Part shown: positions 20,895 through 32,700 of the stretch, one piece after another
Layout: each line of letters begins with the position of its first letter
How positions within the stretch are numbered: position 1 is the first letter of the stretch
From: Chanos chanos
Lineage: Eukaryota > Chordata > Actinopteri > Gonorynchiformes > Chanidae
Reading direction: 5' to 3'
Assembly: GCF_902362185.1 (NCBI RefSeq)
Contig: NC_044500.1
Coordinates: 36,843,558 to 36,907,557, forward strand
DNA: 64,000 nucleotides
The notes under the pieces: generated by a model
What the model was told of the DNA's origin: nothing
The model's database searches: none
Seen by the model: the letters and a program-made list of their open reading frames with translations, nothing else
Translations under genes and position numbers: made by a program

Positions 20895-23500
20895 CTAGTA
20901 AGCAAAGCGTTGGCCCTGTCTGTAGCCAAGCTTGTCAAGGTTGGGGTTGCAGGCAAACTGGATCATGGGAGGCGGACCACACATGAGAATGAGGCAGTCG
21001 TCACTTGGGGGTGGAAGATGTTCCTGAATCATATCTGCATTAATGAAGCCTTCACTGTATTCCCAGTCTGTGGATAGAAGATAAACACACTAAAATCTCT
21101 GCACCATGCAAAATATTGGAAAACCAACTCTTTGTGTAGCTGAAAAAAAGGTTTGAAGGTTGCTTGCCTGCAGGCGCTTTATCCACAGTGTACCACAGTT
21201 TGAACCGATCGGGGTGCCTAGCCTTGACTTCCTCCAGCTCATCCCTCAGGAGAATGTCTTTCTCAGTCTGTTATGTTACACAAGGCCCCAGTTAAGAAAA
21301 ACAAAAATGCCCATTTAGTTTCATTATATGCACCTTAAGCCTCGTAGTGCTTCCTCAAGAATGAGTCGTAAGATACACAATAGCCCTACATGAGATCACT
21401 GACAATGATTTAAATCCAGGTTTCTCCTTTATGCTTCTACACTATTTTGTGAACAGAAATACATTTTTGGCTGGATATATGCAAAACCTAGTGACTGTTC
21501 ACATTCTTATGTACGTCTGGCTGTTCCCTTGAACACATTTATGATATTATAAATGACTCACACACCTGGTTGGCAAACAGGAGGCTGCAAGTAGTTTTGT
21601 CACTAGGGTTCTTCATTATGTCACGGATCAGCTGAAGCATAGGAGTGATGCCTGCACAAACACAAAACAGATAGTTCTCACACGAAACAAAAGCATTAAC
21701 TTTCTCTCTCTGTCTTAACAACGAGACAGTGAGATGAAAAGCTTTCATTCAAAGCTAGTGGTGAGGGGACTTTATACCTGTTCCTCCTGCAATCAGACCC
21801 AAAGTTCTGGCAGTCTTCATCTCAGCAGGTGATTTCTTATCAGGCTGAACAGCAAACAGACCTGTTGTAAGATGTTAATAAACGACATCAACAACACATG
21901 AATGTATCAGTTTTGAAGGCTGATCAAAGAGTATGACACAGTTAAAATGATATTAATATTACAGATGAAATGAGTAAATAATTCTTACCATTGCCTTTGT
22001 ACTCTAGCAAACCCCCTGGTCCTCTGAACTCCACCACATCTCCTACCCGCAAGCTATCCAAGTACTGAGACATCTTACCTCCCTCTGGAAACTTAGGGTG
22101 GACATTTTTGAAATAGATCTAAGAAGAACAAGACATCTATGAATACACACTGAGAACAAACACAAAGAATATTAATAAAGCAGTCTAATAAACACAAGAC
22201 TTTTCCACTGAATGTGTGACTTGATCTCGTTCAGGTGTTGTTACAGAGGTGGAAAACAAATAAAAAAGTACCTTCACCACCAAGTCAACAAATCCTTTGT
22301 CATCATCACTGGACACAGGAGTGTATGGACGTACAACCAGGTTTCCATCAATCCGAGCAGATAGGTAGACATGTTTGCCTTGAAAGAGACAATTTATTAC
22401 AAAGGCCTGAATAAACTTAAACACCACCAAATAAGACAGGGGTGTCCATTGTTATCAAAATCTAGGTATAGAGTGAAATGGCAAGTGTAAGCCATCAAAA
22501 AATGTAATCATAATTGTTCCTCTTAATGCCAGAGATTTGTATTAACCCAAACAACCATTTTATAAAACCAACAGTTCGCTTACCGACTGGTAGGCCTAAG
22601 ACATGCTCCGGACTGTGCAGCGCAAAACGAAACTTGCGCGTGTCATGACTGATGACCTGAGAGACGTGTAAAAAAACATACTTTGTCATTCTTTCTTCTT
22701 TTAAATACTGCCATTAACTATCTAATTTGCTAGTTAATATCATTTTACTACTATGATACACACAATACAATATTTATACGTTATGCGGAGCAGCCAAACA
22801 TTTTCTTTAGGTTTGATGTATTGTACTCTATAAGGTAATGCACGTTAAAATCTTGCGGCAAGGCTTCTAAAACAATTACAGACAACGAATACCTCTTTGT
22901 CGATGAGTCTAAGAGGATATTTTATAGTGGGGTCAAGGAGAGTCGCGGGCGCCTTTTTCTTTTTGCCCAGGTAAAACACCCCAAGGACAATCCCCAAGGT
23001 AGAGACCAGGAGCACACCGGCAGTTACTGCAATAACCCTTGCCTAAGGTGCAGATAAGACGGCACAATCGACCACTCATGAATACGAGAAAACAGAAAAC
23101 ATGACATTAGGCAAATATTAACCCTCTCAGACGTGCCACAGCTTTCGTGTTCTCAAAATGTCCAGGAACGTAAAAGGAGCTAGTTCTCTGCTATGCACCC
23201 TATACTCTAGAAGAGGTCGTTCAATCAGAAGCTAACCTTAACACAAAATGGCTAGCTGGCTAGCTATAGCTGAGGAAAGACAGTCTGAGTCATAGACCTC
23301 AAGTTAGAAGTTAGAAGCTGCTCATGACGAGCCAGTAGCAGTTGCCTGCTTGCTTTGACTAGCAAGATAGCTAACTACTCTTCGAGTTTTACAAGCTAAC
23401 ACATAAAGCAAGTTAAATGCAAATACGGTCAGTAATTTCCTTCGCCTGAGCAACAGACATGGAAAGTCATCTGATAGAAAGTTACCATAGACGACTCCAT
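20895..23500 (-). CDS. cyb5r1: NADH-cytochrome b5 reductase 1
   Basis: FAD flavoprotein that passes electrons from NADH to cytochrome b5 or related acceptors. It is anchored in membranes by its N-terminus. Nine coding exons: 23486-23500, 22893-23042, 22584-22656, 22272-22378, 21989-22118, 21778-21861, 21566-21651, 21168-21267, 20895-21067. They give 305 residues, the length of human CYB5R1. The first coding exon is only five codons (MESSM). A hydrophobic anchor spans about residues 8-30 and is followed by KKKK. The FAD-binding [10 protein letters not shown] (96-105), the nucleotide-binding GGTGITPM (184-191) and CGPPPM (278-283) are all intact. Some residues look CYB5R3-like. Neighbouring adipor1 and the exact length favour cyb5r1. 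Intron 8 has a GC donor. Confidence 0.93.
21068..21167 (-). other. cyb5r1 intron 8: non-canonical GC-AG intron
   Basis: The exon ends CCTGCAG and the intron begins GCAAGC. The acceptor is CCACAG. The upstream exon leaves phase 1, and the split codon G+AC gives the Asp of PADWEYS, matching the DWAYS region of human CYB5R1. No in-frame GT alternative is visible. The intron is 100 nt. Confidence 0.85.
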
Positions 23501-24136
23501 GACAGCAACCGAAGACTGTCTGTCTGGGCTCCTATCGGCCCATTTAGAGCTGGACTGACACGCCCGCAAGGAATACATTAGTAAAAAACAAAGCTGCGTC
23601 CCCAAAACGCATACCTTGCCATTATCACAATCCGTTGCTAACGGTATCGGCACATCCAGTGTGTTACTAACTTTAGTGTTTATTCCGGACACACGCCCCA
23701 AAATTCTGGAAGTATAAAAGTATGCCTTTACGATTAACTGAACACACCAGTTATTTTTTCTTACTGAAAAAGACGTTAAGAATTCTTGTAACTGCGCGCA
23801 ATTAATTTCAGAAAAACAACAATATCTAGATACATTTCTGAAGTTAAAGTGCAGAAAATTTAAGACACAGAAACTTTTTTTTTTAAAAACAAGACAACTT
23901 TAATGACAACCCCACCCAAAAAGAAACGCCCTTTGAGGAACAGAAAAATCATGCTCATTTTTTTTTTTAACATAATCGGTATGCAGATCTTTGTTTAAAC
24001 ACTCAATGTATGCCATATTATTAGCGTCTTTTGTAATTCCAAAATTCAAAGTGTATGTAGATACCCTTAAATCACCCATAGCTAATCGAAAGTTTGGAAC
24101 TCTTTCAACACCTGAAAATTTGCTTAATTCATATGG
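23501..24136 (-). other. rnpep 3' UTR and cyb5r1 promoter region
   Basis: Only about 640 bases separate the rnpep stop codon from the cyb5r1 start. A minus-strand ATTAAA at about 23898-23903 is a candidate rnpep polyadenylation signal. A GC-box-like GGGGCGTG lies at about 23693-23700 on the minus strand, upstream of cyb5r1. No other gene is visible. Confidence 0.4.
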
Positions 24137-27100
24137 TCAACACATGATTTTCTTCACGTAGTTGCGGACATTTATGTGAAGCTGATTACAGGTGGCAGAG
24201 AAAATCTTTGTGGCCAGAGCCCTTGTCTCTTCTGACCCATTCCACAGGGCCCGATAGATGGGTAGAGTGTATTTCTGTTTCCCCTGTGGATGAGAGAATG
24301 AGAAACACATGTAAAGATAATCACAGGCACTTCTAGTACTCTGCTCTTTTAGTACACCCTCCTCTAACACTGGATTGAATGCGTAATACATGTAACATAT
24401 ATTATGTTAAATACACTAATATGCAGCTCTGACCTGGCTACTGAGGAAACTGGTGATATGTTCAAATCCTGGTTGGTACTGGTTCTTCGCAACAATCTGT
24501 GCCCAGCGTAATCTTAGCTCGGCGTTACTGGACTTCACAATGTGCGGGTACTGCTCTTCCAACTTCTTCATATTTTCTAATAATGAGGAAGCAACAGAAT
24601 TGTGCTGATGTCATTTAATCATACACATACAAGGTTCAACCATTTCTTCAAATGTACCCATATGTTTTGATACGTTTTCTTTGCCATAACCACACCTTTT
24701 GATTACAACTTTTGAAGCTGCTTTTTTTTTTTAAGGCGCATCTAAAGTACATTAATTATGATGATAATGAGTCTTATTTTCCATGACAAACTATATCTTC
24801 AGAAGCTTCCTAGCTTTCTTGCAAAGAGACTTGTAGAGTCTACCTCCAGGCAATGGAGACTTCTCAAGGATCCTGTCAAGGAAGTACACAGTTTGGTAGG
24901 TCTTCCAGGGCAAGACATCCATTTTGCAGATGGCTGCCAAGTCCAAGCTGTCTTTCCCCCATAAGTCTGCTAAATGGTCCGCAGGCTTCATCAAGTTTTC
25001 CCCAGCAGAGAGGTCAGGGAGGAAGAGAGGCCAACCAGGCACGTTGAGCCAGCGATCAAACTCCAGACCTAATATAAAAAAAGAGGAGAAAGGGGCAAGA
25101 TTCCCTATCAATCCATTTCTGTGTCTGTCTCTCACATATTAGAAACAGCCACCTAAAAAGAGCAGGATAAGACATGAACCACTGATTCTCCTTACCCTCG
25201 ATCTTGTGGACGTTCTTCTTCTTGAGTTCTGGGAAATGCTCTAGGTAAAACTCCAAAGCATCCTCTGCCATGATGCTGCAGAACTTGAATTTTTCTACAT
25301 AAGCCTGGAGGTCAAAAAGTTAAATGTCAGTTCCACTTAAGTAAAAATAAATAAATAAATAAAGTAATAATAATAAAAAAAAAAGAGTATCCAGTTTTAT
25401 ACAGACCCTCTTACAGCTTTAAGCTAAAACTTTTACCATAACTACACCTCAATAACCCATGCGCAATATTATGATATGACCTATAAAATCACCTTGAGGA
25501 ATGCATCAAAGCGGCTCTGGTCTCCTACCAGGTGGGCCAGATAGGACACAAAGCAGAAACCTTTCTCATAAGGTGTCTCATTATAGGTATCATCAGGATC
25601 AACACCTGTTAAAACCACATGATGGAAAATAAGACCTTTGATATGTTTCCCCTTTCAGGTTTAAAGACGCTCTCTTTGTGCGGCACGAGGTGATTACACG
25701 TGAAGAAAACACAAAAGAGGATCGTAAAACTGCTCCCTGATGACTGACCCGGTTTGATCTCAACACGTAGTTTGTTCAGCGGATGGTCCTCTCCAGTGTT
25801 GTCCATATGCTGTCTCAGAAGTGCTCTGCCTGTTGCTGCTTCCAGACAGGTATAGGCCTCCCCTGAGAAAAACACACACTGACATCTTAGACCGACACTA
25901 TCGGACACTCAGTGTCCTCACACTTACTTTTGTGTCCACATCGCACATGATACATTAATAGCTCTAGTTTGACAAGACCCTTCTAAATTAACTGAATACA
26001 AAAGTGGTGAGGCTGGCAAAGAAGGAAGATTTCAGTGCGTTCATTTTTGGTGTACTCATTACAGAAGCGAATTAAAGATTCAGTGTTCTTATTTACCATA
26101 AATCTCTCTGCAGACTCGACGTTGGGCATACATAGTGAAGCCCTCATTCAGCCAGAAGTCACCCCAGTTTGCATTGGTCACCAAATTGCCAAACCAGCTG
26201 TGACATATCTCATGCACAATGACATCGGCGAGAGAGCGGTCTCCAGCCAGCAAGCATGGAGTGACAAAAGTCAGGCAGGGTTTTTCCATCCCCCCAAATG
26301 GGAAAGACGGTGGCATGAACAGCACATCATACCTAAACAGACACACATCATACAAAGATATGAATCTAAGCACAAGATCCATTTACGCATATTTTCATGC
26401 TAACATATCAGATGACTGGTCTGAATTACAAAATGAAATTTGATGCAGTAAGTAAAAGAACTGAAATGGACAGAACTGAAGGGTGTATACTCTGCAAGAC
26501 CAGGGTGACATTAATGGGTTTTTTTTACCTTCCCCACACATAGGGTCCAAACAGCTTCTCTCCCACAGATAGAAATTCCTCAATCACTCCATCGAATTCC
26601 TTCTTCGCTGCATCCAGTAAGCATGGTTCAGTCCATACTCGAGTTCTGGGGAGAAAAAAAGAGCATGTACAAACGGTCTATGAGGTGAATAGTCAACGGT
26701 TTGTAATCTTTCTGAACAACCATAAATCCATTTTGCTAAAAACAGATGTGTAGGTTATTTGGACGCAGCACAAGTACAATGCTTTATCAGCATTAGATGA
26801 GCTATACAAATCAGTTTTAGATAAACAATGAGGTTCAGCAATTAAACAAATACACTGAATCAAAGCATTGCTCAAAGAACAAAAGTAAAACTGCTTTGAA
26901 CTCAATATAACTGGCTCTGGAGTGGCCGTGTAATGAACATGTCTAAGTATGTAACATGCATCCTTTGCTACCACAATACTTACCTTGGCCCCACTTCAGC
27001 AGACACCAAATCCCCTACAGCTAGTGCCACCAGATAGGAGGGAATGGGCTGTTCCATTGTGAACAGGAAAGTGTTGTCTGTCTTCCTGTGGTCCCACTTA

Positions 27101-28473
27101 GTAGCACTCATAACTGCTGTGAAGCCATCAGGTACCTTAGGACAGAGGATAAAGGTCAGTTTAATGATCACGACACCCGTGGGCCTGAAACTGCTCAGAG
27201 ACCAACAATAACATGTGACCTAACAGGAAGCTTCTCTAACATTTCACAGCGCATCAATCTAGAAGTAAAAGAACTTCAATGTCATCACTCAGATAAACTG
27301 TAACAGTTTTACTGGTAAACAGCATACTGTACGACATATCTAGATAACTGAAAACAAAAAATTGTTTTGCTATCCAGTTGTCCTGTATAAATGTTCCTGG
27401 TGGGTGGCTGTGTGGCAGACCCAAGACCTCACCTTCACTGAAGCTGAGTAGGTGCTTTTAACTGCTGGAGTGTCAAAACAGGGGAAGAAAGAGCGGTTGA
27501 GTACTGCTTGGCCTTGAGTAAAGACAAAGGGCTTGGTCTTCTCTGCAGTCTGCGCTGGTTCCAGCCAGCACACCTAGAAGATGGTACATGTCACGCATGA
27601 ATGACACTGACATTACCTTCACTGAGGCTGTGTAAGAGCTCTTTGTCATGGGCGTATGGAAACCAGGGAACAGGCTGCGGTTCAGCACAGGGAAACCAGA
27701 GGTGTACAGGAAAGGCTCTTTCTTCTCAGCTGTCTGGACAGGATTCAGCCAGGACATCTACAAAGATGTCCCATTTAAGAGACTGTACGCCTCTGGGTTT
27801 GTACGTTGGCATGCTTCATGCAAAGTCACGCATTTGGGACTATCCAGAAACACCTGTAGATCTAGTCTAATGCATCTCAAATCCAATCCGCGTTTCATGT
27901 CACACAATACTGGAACTGAAACTATCGCATTGCATAATGTCTAACTCTTACTCTGCTTGTGCTGATTCCCCGATTTACAATAAGTGTTTCGAAACTGAGC
28001 CGTATTTGACCCTATAAAGTACTTTCTCACCAATTTCAGAAGCGTGGCAACTATTCAGCTAAATTATCAATATCCCACAACACACTTACCCCTGGTCCAT
28101 CAAAAGCGGAGTACTTGATGGCAAGTTGAAACTTCTCCTCGCTGTTCCAAGCAGTGGGGAACACCACAACTAGAGTAGTACCGTAACTAGTAAAGTCTCG
28201 AACGTGAAATTCAACTTGGATCCATTCTGAGTCGTCGTCGCTGCCACGATAGGAAATCTCCTGCACTGACAATCTGGGATGAATGTCCAACTTCAGTTCG
28301 CGTTGGGACTCCTGAATGCACTGCAGTTTGATTGTTTCAGTTCCCGTTAAACTCTTCTTTTCGAAATCCACTGTAAGATCGAGGTGGAAATGTTGAATTT
28401 TAAATGCACGGAAACTGGATGAAGTGGCCACATCCCTTGCTTTATCCGAATGTAATTTCAGATAATCATCCAT
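24137..28473 (-). CDS. rnpep: Aminopeptidase B (arginyl aminopeptidase), with a duplicated exon 2
   Basis: Secreted or cytosolic M1-family zinc exopeptidase that removes N-terminal Arg and Lys, related to LTA4 hydrolase. Coding exons: 28090-28473, exon 2 in two versions (27617-27757 or 27433-27573), 26984-27135, 26529-26645, 26097-26332, 25749-25862, 25493-25605, 25196-25304, 24844-25068, 24434-24576, 24137-24283. With one exon 2 the protein is 626 residues (human about 650), and all phases close. The zinc site HEICH-X18-E is intact (H305, E306, H309, E328), as is catalytic Y394 in TPYEKGF. The exopeptidase motif, GGMEN in human, reads GGMEK (278-282). ATG at 28473 ([15 protein letters not shown]) is chosen because it aligns with the human start and no ATG lies further upstream in frame. 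Confidence 0.96.
27433..27573 (-). other. rnpep: rnpep exon 2B: ancestral-type copy of coding exon 2
   Basis: A 141-nt, 47-codon phase-0 exon with acceptor CTTCTAG and donor AAG|GTGAGG. It encodes [16 protein letters not shown] through STYSASVK. It matches human RNPEP closely, including TQGQAVLNR (147-155) and [10 protein letters not shown] (158-167), so it is the ancestral form. Confidence 0.93.
27574..27616 (-). other. 43-nt spacer between the two alternative rnpep exons
   Basis: The spacer begins GTAATG and ends TTCTAG, so it has formal splice signals, but 43 nt is below the usual minimum for vertebrate introns. Splicing 2A to 2B should be sterically blocked, which would force one exon or the other into each mRNA. 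Confidence 0.75.
27617..27757 (-). other. rnpep: rnpep exon 2A: extra, diverged copy of coding exon 2
   Basis: A 141-nt, 47-codon exon in phase 0 at both ends, with acceptor TTTGTAG and donor AAG|GTAATG. It encodes a segment starting [16 protein letters not shown] and ending SSYTASVK, identical to exon 2B at 29 of 47 residues. It has no stop. The pocket segment reads TSGFPVLNR instead of TQGQAVLNR, and FPGFHTP replaces FPCFDTP. Joining exon 1 to 2A gives PG-MSWL rather than the ancestral PG-VCWL. I infer an alternative exon. Transcript data are needed to prove its use. Confidence 0.85.
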
Positions 28474-29788
28474 CTTGCAGGTGCGAATCGTGCACAAAAC
28501 CAATGTCTAACGGCGCTAAATTCACAATGGCCCGCCCAAGGCACTTGTCTTCTCCCACTTGCTCCACTTACTCCATGACCACTTCCTCAGTTTGCAGCAC
28601 AGATTTCATGGCCGTTATAACATATGGATTGCCCGTGCTGGGAGTTCGTTTCGGCGCAAAAAATACGCAGGCCAAAAAAACCCCACCACTTCACGCTCAC
28701 TCCACTGGGGGGCGTCTGTAGTTTATGTAAAGCTGATTATACTAGCGCCGAGTTAAGATAAATGGACACCGCCAAATGTGCTGCTGCATTGCTGTAGCCA
28801 TCGACATTACTATTTATAAGAGTGAAATATGAAAGAATCGATGTAATACTTATGGATTCGACGTTCATTGGTTTACTGTGTGAGAAATCGCTACACTTTC
28901 CAGACAATGCAGACTTGACCAGCCCTGTAGAAATGAACACAACTTTATGGATTTGCTTCATTGATATGACTCCGTAAATTTGAAAGCGGGGCATAGGTAT
29001 CCAGAGCAGATTTTGTATTCAAATGATCAGTACTGCCAAAAAACTGTCTTTAATCTGAAAGGATTGCCATGCGCAGATTCAGCATGTGACCATGACTGAG
29101 AACTGGCAAAACAAAACCTGTGTATGAACTTTCTGTTTTTCGTCTTTTTACAAGCTCTAATGCTACGATAACTTTCATGCTAGATAACCAACAGCACCAG
29201 AGTAATTTGAGATTTTTTTTTTTTAATTTGAGATTAAGACAAAGACATATCTGTATGTTACCTGATACTATACAGACAAAAATGAAGTCACATTCTCACA
29301 TGGTCTTACATTCATGTTATTTTCTGTCGAGTGTAAAGGTTTATATTTTGTATGACAGTAGGGACAGTGCAACACATGTTAAGAATCAAAGTCTAAACTT
29401 TATTAAGTTCTACTGCAGCATACATTTGTTTAACATATAAAACACATTTTAGTAAAAAGTTAAATTTCTTCTTTTTTTTGATTTTACAAAACATATAAAT
29501 GTTACAACTATAGAAAAAACTAGAGTAACAACAGCATTGTCTTCACAGTAAACACACTCATATAATGCCTGTCATTGTAGTCTCTTGCTTTGTGAGAACA
29601 GTTTGGAATAAAACTGATCTATGAGGCACATAGGCTTAGTCACATCAGAGCCTTATGTTCAAACCTTAACCATGTTAAGACAAGTCTCCAGAATTCATAA
29701 GTGACAAGATGAGCAGCTCAATAAATTAATGAATAAATATGACTGTCAGGCAGGGCTCCAATTTGTTCTGCAGGCGTGAATCCTTTTG
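28474..29788 (-). other. rnpep upstream region and inava 3' UTR
   Basis: About 28474-28720 is the likely rnpep promoter and 5' UTR. It is somewhat richer in GC, and no TATA box is clear. From 29788 leftwards is inava 3' UTR, with a candidate minus-strand AATAAA at about 29399-29404. No other coding sequence was seen. Confidence 0.45.
29399..29404 (-). terminator. Candidate inava polyadenylation signal
   Basis: Minus-strand AATAAA about 390 bases downstream of the inava stop codon. It was chosen by motif and position only. Confidence 0.4.
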
Positions 29789-32700
29789 TTAAACCTGGCT
29801 CACAATCTCTTTATCTTCTTCTGTAAACCACTGGACTGGTGCTTCATCAGTAGCTCTTTGGATGACCCGTCTTTGGGGCACCTAGAAAAGGCATACAACA
29901 GAGTGCAATTGTTAGTCCCACAAGGAACATGATAAACAAAATCAACAAACGAGTATGGCCATTTTAAAGCCAAAAATCATTTGGCTTTATCTTCCAAACT
30001 CTACTGGGAGACAACCAGTGCTAGCTACCAGTATGTTTTAGCATCAGAAAAACACCAGAAGGGAGTGGCAGCATACACAGTGACTCAAAGTAGTGTTGAG
30101 CAAGGGAGTGTCTCATTATGAAAATCCATGTCTCAGCAGCTGGGCCAAAATGTCCCAAAACTCAGTTAATTCACTCATGGATTGTTTCCATGTGAGAAAA
30201 CATGGACACTTGACTCTGGGGTTCTTTTTGTACTGTATGGAGAAGTGTGTATTGTGAGGATAACTTTGATACTCGTGAGAGTTTTTGTGAAAAGATAGAG
30301 CCATTCATTTAATATGGAGTTCTTTAAATATTTCCACAGATAACATCTTTAAGACTGCCACAGCTGCCCTCTCCTTTGAGCACATGAGTTCGTAAATCAT
30401 TAGCAAGGACTGTAACATGACACTGGAATGTAGCAACTGTGTGTCTCAAGCAATGTAACATTCTAAAATCCTACCTCCAGAAAAGAAAACATGAAAAACA
30501 ACTGTACTTCTCTTAAATAATCAAAGGTTAATGACTATGTGAACCCAAGAATGACAAAATGAAACTTGGCTTCAATTAAATTTAAGCACTAAAGCTCTTT
30601 CCATTCCCAGATATAATGTTTGGATTGAAATGTTATTACAGTGGAATCCTGTGGTTATATCTCAACTCTTGAAAGAGGTAGTGTGGATACTTTCACACCT
30701 ACAAAATGATTTTTTTTTATCTTTTCATTTCAGATCAGGTATTTCCCACACTTGAATTACTCTGAAATAGAATTCAGCTTCACTCACATTTTCAACTTGC
30801 TGGGACATGAGTGCTGTTTGGTTCTTAACATAAATCAGTATTCATAATTTCATTGCTAACCTCCAAATGCAAGTTAAAAAGTAGAAGGCATTCTTATGTG
30901 TCAGGTCGAATGGGCATATCATGTAAGGCCTATTTTTGCTTGTCTCACTTGTTATGTAAAATGGCATTTATTTTAACAGCTGGAAGAAGGGTCCACTATT
31001 AGTCAAGTAAGATGACATCCCAGAGTGACACAGGCATTTTATAAAAGGAAAACCGCCACATACATTATATGGTCCACATTTGCACTTCAAAGTCATTTTT
31101 CCATCACTTTTTGAGGATGAAAGCAGAAACTTTAGAATACCGAAACAGACTTTACTGAATTCTCATATTTCCTTTCTTTTTTCCCTTTTGCAGTGATTAA
31201 GTGCGGTTACAACACATGAAAGTGAAAAAAAAAAGCTTATGGGTGTTTCAAATTGTTCATAGAAAAATGTATACTAGCATACTAGTTTCATAGTTTGATG
31301 GTACACAAATGTGTGGTCACATTTGAGATACTTCCGGTGATCATCTAACACTCTATTATGGTAATAAAAATGGCTTGCTCTTCTCTAATGACCTGTTTTA
31401 ATGGAGGTATGTTAAAGTGAATAACTGCACTGACTGAGCAGGTGAAAAGGACATATTACTGCATCAACACCTGACTGTGTTAAATAGAGCTCTTCACCAA
31501 ACAAACAGGCCCATGGAACAATTACCCATATCCTTTTCACTCCTGGAAGTAATCCCATTCAGGTGATTTCTAAAGTTAATACACGCTGGTGGAAGTGCAC
31601 TATGAAATCCTGACCGAACAACTTATCATGACAGATATAAAGAGACACAGGGCAGGGCCAAAATCACAGTCTCTCTCATTCAGTACAAGCCTTTGTGTGT
31701 TGTCCTTGAATAATGGAATGCTTGCTGAGGTATCATATTAGGGAGTGGACAGATTCACCTATATTCCTGTAGGACAAAACTGCCACAATGACAAAACTGA
31801 CTTTGAGATGAACCACAAACATCTGCACACCCTCTGCCATATCTTCAGTTCCGTGTAAGAACAGATGAGGATTCTATTCATTTATCCACCAAATCTGATA
31901 TGTATTTAGGCTTTTTGTGACATTTAAATGAGGCAGTTGAACAAAGTGCCACCAATCCACTGACATTCAAGAATAAACCTGACGGTTAACTCTCTTTTAT
32001 TTGTATCTGTCAAGCTGATGACAGCTACTTGAGAAGAACAAGCCAGTTTGTCAACCCATGCTACTTAACGTTGACCATGCAACTGAGTAAGAACAAAGGT
32101 TTGTGTTAAATTTCAATGAAATATACTTTGGGTACTTTCATATTGGTACACCACACCTTGTGAGAGCGGTGATCTCACTAACAGGACTCAACGTTTTTTA
32201 ACCTGCCCAGTTTTTATGAAACCTTCCGTGTTCTTGAGACAGGCCTGGGCATTGCACCTCTGTCAAGCTGTGTGCACACACTGGAAATTCCTCTTCGACA
32301 GATAGAAACATGATGGTAAGGTGAGACTGTGCTATTCTGTTTCTTAAAAACCCACAGCAAGTTGCATACTTAAAGAAGTGGGTGGTTTGTTTTGTTTTAC
32401 CTGACCAAAAAAAAAAAAAAGATTTTTTCTTCCTGCTTTACAGTAGTGACTCTTTACCTGTTGTTCCTGGAGCATGTGCTGTTGGGAAAGTGGAGATTCC
32501 CGACCCGGGATATTTCGAATACGGATTGCGCCCTGTCTTTGCCGGTCCAGGGAGCGTGGGCGAGGTTCTCGAAACTGGTTGCGTTGGTGCCATGATTTAA
32601 GCTCTTCAGACACCACCTGGCGGGGCAGTACCCTGCTGGGATGGTGTGGGTACTCCCTTAGTGATGGAGCCCTTGCCAGACGGATGTGAGAAGGTGGGGC

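Noticed and set aside
28474-28503. Upstream extension of the rnpep frame
   Set aside because: It contains no ATG. The start at 28473 aligns with the family start.
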